A stretch of DNA of 35,066 nucleotides from contig JADGBE010000030.1 of the NCBI GenBank assembly GCA_015231615.1, positions 1 through 35,066 on the forward strand, in the 5' to 3' direction. Source of the stretch: Desulfamplus sp. GTDB lineage: Bacteria > Desulfobacterota > Desulfobacteria > Desulfobacterales > Desulfobacteraceae. The notes below the pieces were generated by a model that saw only the letters and a list, made by a program, of their open reading frames with translations, was not told the DNA's origin and did not search any database. Within the stretch, counting starts at the first letter, position 1. Each line of letters opens with the position of its first letter. The translations under genes were made by a program, and so were the position numbers. Shown piece after piece: positions 7,203 to 15,700 of this stretch.

Positions 7203-8609
7203 ATGGGTAAAACAGTTGCTGAAAAAATATTTGATGCACACCATGTTGATTGTCCATCTGGGGATATTCATGTCATAAGTTTAGATGCTGTATTTTGCCA
7301 TGAAATTACAACTCCAATTGCAATTACAGATTTGATGGCACGCGGTAAAGATAGAGTCTTTGATCCATCAAAGATAAAGGCAGTTATTGATCATGTAACT
7401 CCTGCTAAAGACTCTAAAACAGCTATGCAAGGTAAAATCCTTAGAGATTGGGCAGTAAGACATGGAATAAAGGATTTTTTTGACATTGGAAGAAATGGTG
7501 TTTGTCATGCCATTTTTCCTGAAAAAGGGTTTGTTCGTCCGGGATTTACAATAATCATGGGTGATTCACACACATGCACTCACGGAGCTTTTGGAGCTTT
7601 TGCAGCAGGTGTTGGAACAACTGACCTTGAAGTTGGAATTTTAAAAGGAGTATGTGCATTTAAAAAGCCTGAATCAATAAAAGTTAATATATTTAATAGC
7701 CTTCACAATCCAAGTAGCCTTCACAATCCAAGTAACCTTCATAATCCAACTAACCTTCATAATCCAACTAACCTTCATAATCCAACTAACCCCCACAATT
7801 CAGATAACTTTAATAATTCAGGTTCTCTACTACCTAAAGGTGTTTATGCTAAAGATGTGATTCTTGCATTAATTGGACAAATTGGGGTTAATGGTGCAAC
7901 AAACAAGATTATAGAGTTTTGTGGCTCTGTTGTAGATAAAATGTCTATGGACGAGCGTATGACTCTTTGCAACATGGCAGTTGAAGCTGGGGCAACAAGC
8001 GGAATCTGTTCACCTGACATGGTAACTGTTGATTATTTATGGCAGTTTATCAAAGATGAATATCAATCAAAAGAGGCAGCTCTTGAATCTTTCTCCAAAT
8101 TTAGACCAGACAGCGATGCCGTTTATAGCAAAACAATTGATATGGATATATCAAATCTTGAACCTCAAGTAACTTATGGCTATAAACCAGACCAAGTTAA
8201 ACCAGTTTCTGAAATGGAAGGAACACGCATAGATCAAGTTTATATTGGCTCTTGCACCAACGGTAGATTAGAAGACCTTGAGATTGCAGCCTCAATTCTT
8301 AAAGGCAAAAAAATTGCTGATTCTGTAAGGGGTATTGTCTCTCCCGCAACTCCTGATATTTATTCTAAAGCATTAGATAAAGGCATTATCAAAATATTTA
8401 TGGATGCAGGCTTTTGTGTAACCAACCCAACTTGCGGAGCTTGTCTTGGAATGAGTAATGGCGTTCTTGCAGATGGTGAGGTTTGTGCAGCAACTACAAA
8501 TAGAAACTTTAATGGTCGTATGGGTAAAGGTGGAATGGTTCACCTTATGAGTCCGGCTACTGCTGCTGCATCTGCAATTAAAGGTTATATTGCCAATTCA
8601 GAAATTTAA
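7203..8609 (+). CDS. leuC: 3-isopropylmalate dehydratase large subunit, with a repeat insertion
   Basis: LeuC pairs with LeuD to isomerise 2- and 3-isopropylmalate in leucine synthesis. The [4Fe-4S] ligands are C351 (GSCTNGR), C411 and C414 (NPTCGACLG). The family motif MGDSHTCTHGAFGAF is at 119-132, and SPATAAASA is near the end. The ATG at 7203 is preferred over one 18 nt upstream, because GAGGA lies about 11 nt before it and MGKTVAEK is the family N-terminus. Residues 166-207 are a hexapeptide-repeat insert not expected in this family (listed separately). The rest has the length of the compact archaeal/anaerobe-type LeuC. Homoaconitase or dimethylmalate dehydratase are close relatives and cannot be fully excluded by eye. 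No other leu gene is in the window. Confidence 0.88.
   Translation: MGKTVAEKIFDAHHVDCPSGDIHVISLDAVFCHEITTPIAITDLMARGKDRVFDPSKIKAVIDHVTPAKDSKTAMQGKILRDWAVRHGIKDFFDIGRNGVCHAIFPEKGFVRPGFTIIMGDSHTCTHGAFGAFAAGVGTTDLEVGILKGVCAFKKPESIKVNIFNSLHNPSSLHNPSNLHNPTNLHNPTNLHNPTNPHNSDNFNNSGSLLPKGVYAKDVILALIGQIGVNGATNKIIEFCGSVVDKMSMDERMTLCNMAVEAGATSGICSPDMVTVDYLWQFIKDEYQSKEAALESFSKFRPDSDAVYSKTIDMDISNLEPQVTYGYKPDQVKPVSEMEGTRIDQVYIGSCTNGRLEDLEIAASILKGKKIADSVRGIVSPATPDIYSKALDKGIIKIFMDAGFCVTNPTCGACLGMSNGVLADGEVCAATTNRNFNGRMGKGGMVHLMSPATAAASAIKGYIANSEI
7698..7823 (+). repeat. Seven 18-bp tandem repeats inside leuC (NLHNPT hexapeptides)
   Basis: In-frame 18-bp units run from 7698. Two identical AGCCTTCACAATCCAAGT copies come first, then three identical AACCTTCATAATCCAACT copies (7734-7787), then two degenerate copies (7788-7823). 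They encode SLHNPS, NLHNPT and variants, 42 residues in all. They are inserted between the strand KVNIFN and the conserved GVYAKD segment, a surface region in this family. The blockwise identity points to recent slippage expansion. Confidence 0.92.
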
Positions 8610-8625
8610 AAGAGGTGTAAAATAG

Positions 8626-9150
8626 ATGAAAAATTTTAACGGAAAAGTTCTTTTTCTTGATAGGTCTGATATTAACACAGACGAGATAATACCAGCAAAA
8701 TATCTTACAGAAATCAGTAAAGAGGCTCTTAAACCTTATCTGCTTGAAGATATTGTTCTTCAAGGTTTTAGTCCAGCAAATGATATTAAAGGTAAATCTG
8801 TTGTCATAACACGGGACAATTTTGGCTGTGGATCATCACGAGAACATGCACCTTGGGCATTTGAAGTCAATGGGATAAACTTGGTTATTGCCTCAGGGTT
8901 TGCAAGGATTTTTAGGCAGAATATGTTCAACTGCGGCATGATGGCAGTTGAACTTGACAAGGCTTTGCTTGATAAAATCTTCAACCTTTTTGCTAATAAA
9001 GATACATCACTTGAAACTGATATGGATAAGATGACCTTTAAATTCACTGCTGGTGATTTGAAGGAAATTGTCCCTTTTACAATTAGTGAGTATGATTTTT
9101 CTCTTGTAAAAGCAGGTGGGTGGGTTGATTATGCGGATAAAAATTATTGA
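8626..9150 (+). CDS. leuD: 3-isopropylmalate dehydratase small subunit
   Basis: LeuD is the swivel-domain subunit that completes the LeuC active site. The 174-residue length is typical. Visible motifs are the DINTDEIIPAKYL opening, the NFGCGSSREHAPWAF active-site segment (with the Ser-Arg pair) and GFARIFRQN. The gene starts 16 nt after leuC with an AGAGGTG site, so the two are co-transcribed and probably made in matched amounts. The large-subunit type and this SREHAPWA form fit a LeuCD-type enzyme. The homoaconitase caveat given for leuC applies equally here. Confidence 0.9.
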   Translation: MKNFNGKVLFLDRSDINTDEIIPAKYLTEISKEALKPYLLEDIVLQGFSPANDIKGKSVVITRDNFGCGSSREHAPWAFEVNGINLVIASGFARIFRQNMFNCGMMAVELDKALLDKIFNLFANKDTSLETDMDKMTFKFTAGDLKEIVPFTISEYDFSLVKAGGWVDYADKNY

Positions 9151-9161
9151 TTGTTAATCTC

Positions 9162-9253
9162 AAAATTCATGCCTGCCACTTGCGGCGGGAGATTAATTTT
9201 TATTGCGAAGCTCGGGTTAATACCCGCCCTTACGGCGGTTCTTCATGAATTTT
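9162..9253. repeat. 92-bp inverted-repeat element between leuD and thyX
   Basis: AAAATTCATG (9162-9171) is perfectly matched by CATGAATTTT (9244-9253). The interior folds into two G/C-rich hairpins: CCTGCC/GGCGGG near 9171-9188 and CCGCC/GGCGG near 9227-9239. It could terminate leuCD transcription. Its multi-hairpin build and distinct composition also suit a miniature mobile palindrome. Confidence 0.6.
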
Positions 9254-9281
9254 TACAATACATTATAAAGAATAATTTGCT

Positions 9282-9917
9282 ATGAAAATTATAGAACCCT
9301 ATTTTGAAATATTAATGATGGCAGATGCAAAAGAAATTTACCGCCATTTAGAACTTGCGGCCCGTAACTGTTATAAATCAGAAGAGCATATTGCCGAAGG
9401 AACTGCGGAAGAATTTTTAGAGCGTATCTTAAAATTTGGGCATGAGAGCGTTATTGAACATATCTCTATCACAGTTAGAATTGTCTGTGATAGAGGAGTT
9501 CTTGCAGAACTTACCCGCCACAGACTTGCATCTTTTTCTGTTGAATCAACCAGATACGCCAACTATTCAAAGGATAAATTTGGTAGTGAAATTACCTTTA
9601 TAAAGCCATTTTTCTGGAAAGAGGATTCGCCTCAGTATCAAGAGTGGGAAAAGGCAATGCAAGCCTCTGAAAGGGCTTACATGAATTTGATAAAAAGTGG
9701 AGCAAAGGCTCAGGAGGCAAGAAGTGTTCTACCAAACAGCTTAAAAACAGATATTATAATTACTGCCAATATCCGTGAATGGCTGCATATTTTCAATCTT
9801 CGTTGTTCAAAAGCCTCACATCCGCAGATGCGTCAGATTATGATTCCATTGCTTTCCGAGTTCAACAATAGAGTTCCTGTGCTTTTTGGTTCTATTTATA
9901 ATAAATATAAAGCATGA
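9282..9917 (+). CDS. thyX: Flavin-dependent thymidylate synthase
   Basis: ThyX converts dUMP to dTMP using methylenetetrahydrofolate, NAD(P)H and FAD, without consuming the folate as reductant. The signature RHR-x7-S is present as RHRLASFSVES, and the family features GHESVIEHISIT and REWLHIFNLR also match. The 211-residue length is normal. The ribosome-binding site is weak (AAAGAA region). A long hairpin overlaps the stop codon. No thyA is present in the window. Confidence 0.95.
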   Translation: MKIIEPYFEILMMADAKEIYRHLELAARNCYKSEEHIAEGTAEEFLERILKFGHESVIEHISITVRIVCDRGVLAELTRHRLASFSVESTRYANYSKDKFGSEITFIKPFFWKEDSPQYQEWEKAMQASERAYMNLIKSGAKAQEARSVLPNSLKTDIIITANIREWLHIFNLRCSKASHPQMRQIMIPLLSEFNNRVPVLFGSIYNKYKA

Positions 9918-9950
9918 TTATCTCAAATTATTGAGATAATCATGCTTTAT
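9907..9950. terminator. Perfect 20-bp inverted repeat overlapping the thyX stop
   Basis: The arms at 9907-9926 and 9931-9950 are perfect complements around a four-base loop ATTA. The left arm includes the last codons and the TGA of thyX (9915-9917). It stands between the convergent thyX and the alpha/beta-hydrolase gene, as a bidirectional terminator would. The stem is AT-rich and no long T tract follows, so it may instead work by stabilising mRNA ends. Confidence 0.65.
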
Positions 9951-10042
9951 GTTTCCTTTACGCAACTTCTTGCAAAACTTAGATTTAACCATTAATTTTT
10001 TGGATAAAAATGAGTTCTGCAGGAGGGCAATTGGATAAAAAA

Positions 10043-10942
10043 TTATTTATTTAGGAGCCTATTCTGATGTTTTAACATCTCTTCTAAAATTTCTGACCAC
10101 CACATATTTTTAAGATTTGGCATAGTATGACCCATTCCTTTGATGATCTTTAATTCTGATTCAGGTATTGCATCTGCGGTTGCCTGTCCACCTGATAAAG
10201 GAACTAATGGATCATCATCACCATGTATAATAAGTGATGGAATTTTAAGGGTTTTAAGAAATGAAGTTCTATCTTTTTGAGTTAGAATTGCAAGATATTG
10301 GCGTGCAATTCCATCTGGATAAAAAGAGCGATCATAAGATTGGGCTGCTAAATTTTTGTGAAACTCATCATCAAATTCAAGACCATTACCATGAGCTAAT
10401 CTAAAGAATTTAGCCATGTGTTCAATATAACTTTCGCGTTCAAAAGGGGCGGGGGCAAGCATTGCCTCCATTGCCTCTTGTGTTGGTTGAAAAGCTCTAT
10501 TTTCCCCAGAATGGCTGTAGATAGATATTAAACTCAATGTTTTATCAGGATATTTTATAGCAAAAGTTTGAGCAATAAATCCGCCCATTGAGATACCGCA
10601 AATATGTGCTTTCTTAATATTGAGGAAATCCAGTAATCCTGCTGCATCATCTGCCATATCATCAATGGTGTATGGAACTGGCTCTGCTTTGCCCATAAAA
10701 AGAGCAAACATTTTTTGCATAATCTCCTGCATACTCATTCCATTGCACTTTTGAGATAATCCAATATCTCTATTATCAAACCTTATAACATAGTAGCCGT
10801 TATCCGCGATCTTCTTGCAAAACTCACTGTCCCATGCAATCAGTTGAATACCAAGACCAGCAATTAATAATATTGCTGGAGATGATGGTTCTCCAAATGT
10901 CTCATACTCAATATCAATTCCATTACTTTCGGCTTTTGCCAT
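10043..10942 (-). CDS. Alpha/beta-fold hydrolase
   Basis: This is a 299-residue soluble alpha/beta hydrolase. The nucleophile elbow is GISMGG (Ser near residue 118), the acid is likely in HGDDDPLVPL and the histidine in KGMGHTMPN. The N-terminal FGEPSSPAILLIAGLG and FDNRDIGLSQ segments are typical of the esterase/haloperoxidase-like branch. The substrate cannot be inferred. AAAAGGA lies 9-10 nt before the ATG. It is last in the minus-strand run, 51 nt after queD, and may share its transcript. Confidence 0.88.
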   Translation of the reverse strand: MAKAESNGIDIEYETFGEPSSPAILLIAGLGIQLIAWDSEFCKKIADNGYYVIRFDNRDIGLSQKCNGMSMQEIMQKMFALFMGKAEPVPYTIDDMADDAAGLLDFLNIKKAHICGISMGGFIAQTFAIKYPDKTLSLISIYSHSGENRAFQPTQEAMEAMLAPAPFERESYIEHMAKFFRLAHGNGLEFDDEFHKNLAAQSYDRSFYPDGIARQYLAILTQKDRTSFLKTLKIPSLIIHGDDDPLVPLSGGQATADAIPESELKIIKGMGHTMPNLKNMWWSEILEEMLKHQNRLLNK

Positions 10943-10993
10943 TTACTTTATCCTTTTTAGTTTATCTATATGTATAATCTTAGGTTTTAGTTA

Positions 10994-11407
10994 TTACTCT
11001 TCCCAATAAGTTGAACCACAACCCGGTGTTTCACAAACTTTGACCTTAGAAACTTTTATGTATTGGCTATTGAGATGAGAACTAAGCTCTTTATAGAGAA
11101 ATTTAGCAATATTTTCTGATGTTGGATTGACTATTTTGAATGGCTCAAGCTCATTTAGGTTTGTGTGATCAACTGATTTTAAAATCTTTTTAACACACTC
11201 TTTAACATCTCTAAAATCAATACCAATCCCAATATCATTAAGTTGACGGCACTGCACAAAGGTCTCTATAATCCAGTTATGACCATGTATTTTTGAGCAA
11301 TTTCCATTATAACCATTTAAAGCATGGGCTGCTGAAAAGTGGTCTTTGACATATATTTCATATACCCCTGATTTACCTTGCTTATCATTTTCATAAAAAC
11401 TGACCAT
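10994..11407 (-). CDS. queD: 6-carboxy-5,6,7,8-tetrahydropterin synthase / 6-pyruvoyl-tetrahydropterin synthase-like
   Basis: QueD makes the second intermediate of the 7-deazaguanine (preQ0/queuosine) pathway from dihydroneopterin triphosphate. The zinc-binding histidines appear as HFSAAHAL and KIHGHNW, and the catalytic Cys as NCSKIHGH. The NPTSENIA segment and the C-terminal VCETPGCGSTYWE, carrying the pterin-anchoring Glu, are also present. The 137-residue length is normal. An AAGGA site supports the ATG. No queC, queE or queF lies nearby, so its place in queuosine rather than another pterin route rests on family knowledge only. Confidence 0.88.
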   Translation of the reverse strand: MVSFYENDKQGKSGVYEIYVKDHFSAAHALNGYNGNCSKIHGHNWIIETFVQCRQLNDIGIGIDFRDVKECVKKILKSVDHTNLNELEPFKIVNPTSENIAKFLYKELSSHLNSQYIKVSKVKVCETPGCGSTYWEE

Positions 11408-11450
11408 AAATATATCCTTAATTTAAAACGATTCTTATTTAAGAACATAA

Positions 11451-11477
11451 GTAGAGATGCACGGCCGGCGTCTCTAC
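11451..11477. repeat. Small palindrome in the fapA-queD spacer
   Basis: GTAGAGATGC (11451-11460) and GCGTCTCTAC (11468-11477) form a 10-bp stem with one G-T pair around ACGGCCG. Palindromes of this GTAGAGACGC...GCGTCTCTAC type are widespread short repeats in many bacterial genomes. It could also weaken read-through from fapA into queD. Confidence 0.6.
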
Positions 11478-11523
11478 AATTTAAGATTGTATTGAAATTT
11501 CTGGTAAGAACAAAAACAATATA

Positions 11524-13710
11524 TCATATTTTTGTAATATACATTTTCCATGAATTCGCAACATTGTCCTTGCCAACATTTTCTCTACTTAAGCTATCTT
11601 TCATTGAATTATCTTTTACAACTGAGCGGCTCACCTGATCTTCTCTTATAACCACACCTTTTACACTTGATTTTATTTTATCATCAGCATATTTTCCATA
11701 AACATAAGTGCCTGACATAATGTATTCATCAACTTTTATGATTGCAATACCCGGGTTCTTTTCAATCCATTCAGATAGAGTATCTCGCTCTTTTAAAAAT
11801 GACTCTATCTGGGTTTCACTCTCTTTCACCTGTCTATTGTTTTCTTCAATAGTCTCTCTCATAGCTCTTATACTATCATGGCAAATTACAAGTTTACGAC
11901 CTGTCTCATTGCTATTTTTAGTAACACGGTTAAGCTCTGATTGCAGATGTTTTGATTTTGCCGTCTCTTTTGAGCTATCTATTGATGAGATTGAAGATAA
12001 AATATCCATACGCTCATCTTCATACTGCTCTTTAATAAGAGTTAGACGGAGAACCTTATCTTCATTAGATTCAATTTCAAGCTCTAATGTGGCAATGGTA
12101 TCTCTTAACTTTTCGTTTATCTCTGTTCTATCTTCAATATCTTTTTGAAGTTTTTCAAGAGTTCTTACTGCAAAAGTATCTATTCCAACACGAATAACGC
12201 TTGGAGGAGCTTTCTCAACTCCAATCTGTTTTGCATAAACCCCCATTTTTGCTGAAATTTTTGACGCTATAACAAGCCCTCTGATATTGCACATTCCGCT
12301 ACACTCAATATTAGACTCAACAACCTCTTTGTCAGTTTTTAGATCGTCCACACAAGATATTGTGGATTTTTGTATAAACTTTGCTGAAAGAGAGCCTTGT
12401 GATGATATTTTAGATTGATTAATACCTTGTTGAACAACTATATTGCCTTGTGCAATTACAGTTGCCCCATCTATCTCTTCAGCACGAACATTATGAGCTT
12501 TTACCTTAAAACCATTTTGAATACACCCCTTTACATTTACATCGCCTTGATAGTCTATATTACCGCTCTTAAAATCTACATCTCCCTCAACAACAAAGGT
12601 GTCATAAACATATATTGTGCCATCTGATCCCAATTTTGGATGTCCAGATACAGCAGCTATAACCTTAAGTTTATCTTCAGTAATAGTTGCACCTTTTCCA
12701 GCTTTAAGCCTTATATCCCTTGTTGGCATAACTCTAACTGTATCATTAAAGATATTTTTTCCGACCTGACCCTGAACAGCATTTTTTTTAATGGCTAAAA
12801 CAGCACCTTTTTCAACCTGAGGAATGTTTCCCCTTTCGCGGAAATCAATTGTCCCATCTTCTCTAATAGTTCCAGCTTTTAATCTATTTTTTGTAAAGAA
12901 ATATTGAACTGTAGCATTTTGACCCTCTATCGGAGCATTTCCTTGGGCAATTTTAAATGGTTTGGTTAAATATATATCAGAATCAATGAATTTTTGGATA
13001 AGAGTGTTATCAACAATACCATGGATAATATTACGAGACGCTAAAAGCTCTTTTATCTGACCTATGCTCATATCTTTATTAAACTGGTCATTTTTAAGAA
13101 AATATGCAGCATTGCCATCACCCTTAACAATTAATCTAATGCCAGATGGAAAAACTTCTGCTTGTGCTAAATTTCTACTATCACCCTTAAAATCTAATGT
13201 TTTACCTTTATCTATGCTTTCTATTTCATTACTTTTAGGAAATTGTTCAAAACCATCAGAAGAGCGGTTTTCCCCTTCATTACTGCTATTATAAGGATTC
13301 TGTTCATTTAAAATAATCTCTCGCTGTTGGGGGGTTAGCATTCCAGCATCAACCAAAATATTACCAAGCAAAGCATATTTTTTTCTATTTTTTAAAAGAG
13401 ATGCCTGCTCATCTAATGCTAAATCAAGCATAGATTGGTTAATAAAGCCTCTTTTAATCGCAATTGTTCCAAATTTTATATCTTGCCCCCTTGCAACCAT
13501 AGCTCGTGCAAGAGATAAGAGCTTATCGCAATCTCTTTGTGAAATAAGAGTTTGGGCAACTAAATATTCAGGTATTGCGTCATATCTGTTCTCAAGATCA
13601 GCACAAGTTTTCATAGCTTTTTCAAAATCAGCTACAGCTATGATTCCATGTTTTACTGCAAGCTCTCCAACTGTTAGACCTAAGCCTGTGATTGCGTTGA
13701 TGTTTGCCAT
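11524..13710 (-). CDS. FapA / DUF342 family protein with extra N-terminal helical repeats
   Basis: The 728-residue protein contains the FapA (DUF342) region at about 165-490. RLIVKGDGNAAYF and the IVDNTLIQKFI strip lie on its N-side, followed by the beta-helix-like part (DVDFKSGNIDYQGDVNVKG, then VRAEEIDGATVIAQGNI). Before it, residues 1-135 hold two similar helical units (GLTVGELAVKHGIIAVADFEKA and FGTIAIKRGFINQSMLDLAL, then GNILVDAGMLTPQQREIIL) resembling type II secretion ATPase N-terminal motifs. Residues about 500-640 are a long coiled coil. FapA proteins are linked to polar flagellum placement and cell-surface organisation, but the biochemical function is not settled. It follows the ispH fusion by 24 nt. 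Confidence 0.82.
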   Translation of the reverse strand: MANINAITGLGLTVGELAVKHGIIAVADFEKAMKTCADLENRYDAIPEYLVAQTLISQRDCDKLLSLARAMVARGQDIKFGTIAIKRGFINQSMLDLALDEQASLLKNRKKYALLGNILVDAGMLTPQQREIILNEQNPYNSSNEGENRSSDGFEQFPKSNEIESIDKGKTLDFKGDSRNLAQAEVFPSGIRLIVKGDGNAAYFLKNDQFNKDMSIGQIKELLASRNIIHGIVDNTLIQKFIDSDIYLTKPFKIAQGNAPIEGQNATVQYFFTKNRLKAGTIREDGTIDFRERGNIPQVEKGAVLAIKKNAVQGQVGKNIFNDTVRVMPTRDIRLKAGKGATITEDKLKVIAAVSGHPKLGSDGTIYVYDTFVVEGDVDFKSGNIDYQGDVNVKGCIQNGFKVKAHNVRAEEIDGATVIAQGNIVVQQGINQSKISSQGSLSAKFIQKSTISCVDDLKTDKEVVESNIECSGMCNIRGLVIASKISAKMGVYAKQIGVEKAPPSVIRVGIDTFAVRTLEKLQKDIEDRTEINEKLRDTIATLELEIESNEDKVLRLTLIKEQYEDERMDILSSISSIDSSKETAKSKHLQSELNRVTKNSNETGRKLVICHDSIRAMRETIEENNRQVKESETQIESFLKERDTLSEWIEKNPGIAIIKVDEYIMSGTYVYGKYADDKIKSSVKGVVIREDQVSRSVVKDNSMKDSLSRENVGKDNVANSWKMYITKI

Positions 13711-13734
13711 AGATTTTTCTTCAATATGTTTGTT

Positions 13735-15627
13735 TTAACGAAATATGATTATTATACCAGCAAGTATAAAATGAGATTCTATGATAAATTCTAATTGCAT
13801 ACTATGATCAATCTTTCCCTTTTCATGTAGCTTTATAAAATAGAGCATTGATAGTGGAACAGTTGCAATTAGTATTGCTGATGTTGAGATTAGACCTAAC
13901 AAGGCAGATAAAAAAAGGATTGCTGATGCAAATAAAAGGGTATTTTGAATAAGTTTTTGACTCTTCTTCTCTCCTAATATAATTGGAATTGTCTCTTTAC
14001 CTGTTATTCTATCTCCTTGCATCTCTAAAATTGCAAAAAAAGCTGTTCTGGCAAATAAAAGTGATGTTGCAAAAATAAATGGAATAAGAGACAAAATGCC
14101 AACTGACGATATTAATTGTCCATTATTAGAGTTTGATAGAGCTGGCAAAATTGATGTTACAGTTCCCCATGCAGCAGCAATAAGGATTGTCTTTGACCCT
14201 GGAATATCCTTTATTCTTGCGATTCGCCGTCCTAAAAAGTGAATCTTAGGAAAAGAATCAGAATCTGGAAAAATTTTTTGATTATAAAGAAGTCCAAGAA
14301 TACTCATAAAAGAGATAATTACAAATGGAATAATTCCAGTTGTAAATGATAGAAAAAGCCCTCCTGCCCCACTTAAAATAGCTATAGCCGCAAGTATTGT
14401 TTTATTAAGCTCATAAAATTCAGCTCTTTCAGGATTGTTATATCTATCTGATTTTATAGAAAATAGATTGTTTAAAATCTGCATAGATAAAACATAGAGC
14501 ATAGAAATAGAGGCATGAATTAGATTATGGTCAATTTTTTGAAGCTCTGAGCATGCGTAAGTTAAACTTCCAGCACCAATTGCAAGAAGAAAATTGCTCT
14601 TTAGCATAAAATCTCTCACTCTAAGAAGATACGCTTTTGGCGAATGGACATCTTTTTGAAGAGCATTTTCAATTGCACGACAACTCTTTTTTATTATCCA
14701 ATTTGGAGTTGAAGCCCCTGCTGTAATAGCAATAGATTGAGCTTGAGAGAGAGCTGCCATATCAAGTTCTGACACATCTTCAATATGGATAGCAAATGGA
14801 GTAGTGGTCTTAACCTCCTCTGAGTTAAAATAATCACTCCTATCTATATTGTAGGCAATAATTTCAGAATTTTTTGAATGATTGGTTGTAAAATTGTGTT
14901 GCCGATTAGAGAGTGTTTCAAAAGCAATTTGGGCAAGTCTTCTTGTATTTCCGCTATCTTTACCACCAACTACAATAACTGCATCACTTTGTTGTGAAAT
15001 CTCGCGGGTCTCTTTTTGTCTCTTTTCTGTTGAATCACAGATTGTGTCAAAAATTTTGTAATGTGGACAATTTTTTAATACCCAATCTTTTACAGAATCA
15101 TATAACTCTGTATCTTGTGTTGTCTGGGCAACGACAATTGCCTTTTCAAATTTTGGAAGGTTAGAAAGCTCTTCGATAGTTGATACTGTATAGCCTCTAT
15201 TAATTGGGGAATCGTCCCTTTCTCCTTTTGCATAACCCATAAGACCTTTAACTTCTGGGTGATCTTTATCTCCTATTATTATCGTGGCAAAACCTTTTTT
15301 AGCATGTTTTCTAATTATGGTTTGAACCCTTATAACTTTAGGACAGGTTGCGTTTATAACTGTAAATCCAGCATCTTCAAGAGCTTTATGTTCATCTGGT
15401 GGCACACCGTGTGCACGAATAAGAACCGTGCCTTCTCCTTTTGCTGGAATATTGTGCATAACTGGAATGCCCTTTTCCTCAAGCATATTGAGAACTTGAG
15501 GATTGTGAATCAAAGGGCCATAAGTGCAAATAGGGGCAGATGTTTTATTGGCAGCATCTAAGACCATATCAACAGCCCTACGAACACCCATACAAAATCC
15601 TGCTGTTTTTGCGATAGTAATTTTCAT
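13735..15627 (-). CDS. ispH: Fusion of IspH (HMBPP reductase) with a UbiA-like prenyltransferase domain
   Basis: Residues 1 to about 325 are IspH, the last enzyme of the MEP isoprenoid pathway, which makes IPP and DMAPP. The [4Fe-4S] ligands are C12 (FCMGVRR), C95 (NATCPKV) and C197 (DTICDST). The substrate residues H41, H74, H123 and the SGNTRR segment are also present. Residues about 335-630 are a polytopic membrane domain with 7-9 hydrophobic segments and UbiA-like motifs. The second motif, EMQGDRITGKETIP (535-548), is good. The first one (NNLFSIKSD, 386-394) has lost two of the three Asp of the usual NDxxDxxxD. The reading frame is continuous across the junction, so this is a true fusion. 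The membrane half may prenylate a quinone precursor, or may have another or no catalytic role. It lies between parB and fapA. Confidence 0.88.
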   Translation of the reverse strand: MKITIAKTAGFCMGVRRAVDMVLDAANKTSAPICTYGPLIHNPQVLNMLEEKGIPVMHNIPAKGEGTVLIRAHGVPPDEHKALEDAGFTVINATCPKVIRVQTIIRKHAKKGFATIIIGDKDHPEVKGLMGYAKGERDDSPINRGYTVSTIEELSNLPKFEKAIVVAQTTQDTELYDSVKDWVLKNCPHYKIFDTICDSTEKRQKETREISQQSDAVIVVGGKDSGNTRRLAQIAFETLSNRQHNFTTNHSKNSEIIAYNIDRSDYFNSEEVKTTTPFAIHIEDVSELDMAALSQAQSIAITAGASTPNWIIKKSCRAIENALQKDVHSPKAYLLRVRDFMLKSNFLLAIGAGSLTYACSELQKIDHNLIHASISMLYVLSMQILNNLFSIKSDRYNNPERAEFYELNKTILAAIAILSGAGGLFLSFTTGIIPFVIISFMSILGLLYNQKIFPDSDSFPKIHFLGRRIARIKDIPGSKTILIAAAWGTVTSILPALSNSNNGQLISSVGILSLIPFIFATSLLFARTAFFAILEMQGDRITGKETIPIILGEKKSQKLIQNTLLFASAILFLSALLGLISTSAILIATVPLSMLYFIKLHEKGKIDHSMQLEFIIESHFILAGIIIIFR

Positions 15628-15658
15628 AACTACTTTAAGTTTTTACTTTCATTTATCA

Positions 15659-15678
15659 CCCTAAGCTGAAGCTAAGGG
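15659..15678. repeat. Short hairpin between parB and ispH
   Basis: CCCTAAGCT and AGCTAAGGG (15659-15678) form an 8-bp stem with one internal A-A mismatch and a 2-base spacer in the 73-nt gap. There is no T tract on the minus-strand side. It may be a leader hairpin or a small repeat. Confidence 0.35.
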
Positions 15679-15700
15679 CTAATTTTATTCAAAGACTAAT

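Noticed and set aside
10994-11523. preQ1 riboswitch before queD
   Set aside because: The 116-nt spacer shows only a common short palindrome and no preQ1-type hairpin with an A-rich tail near the ribosome-binding site.
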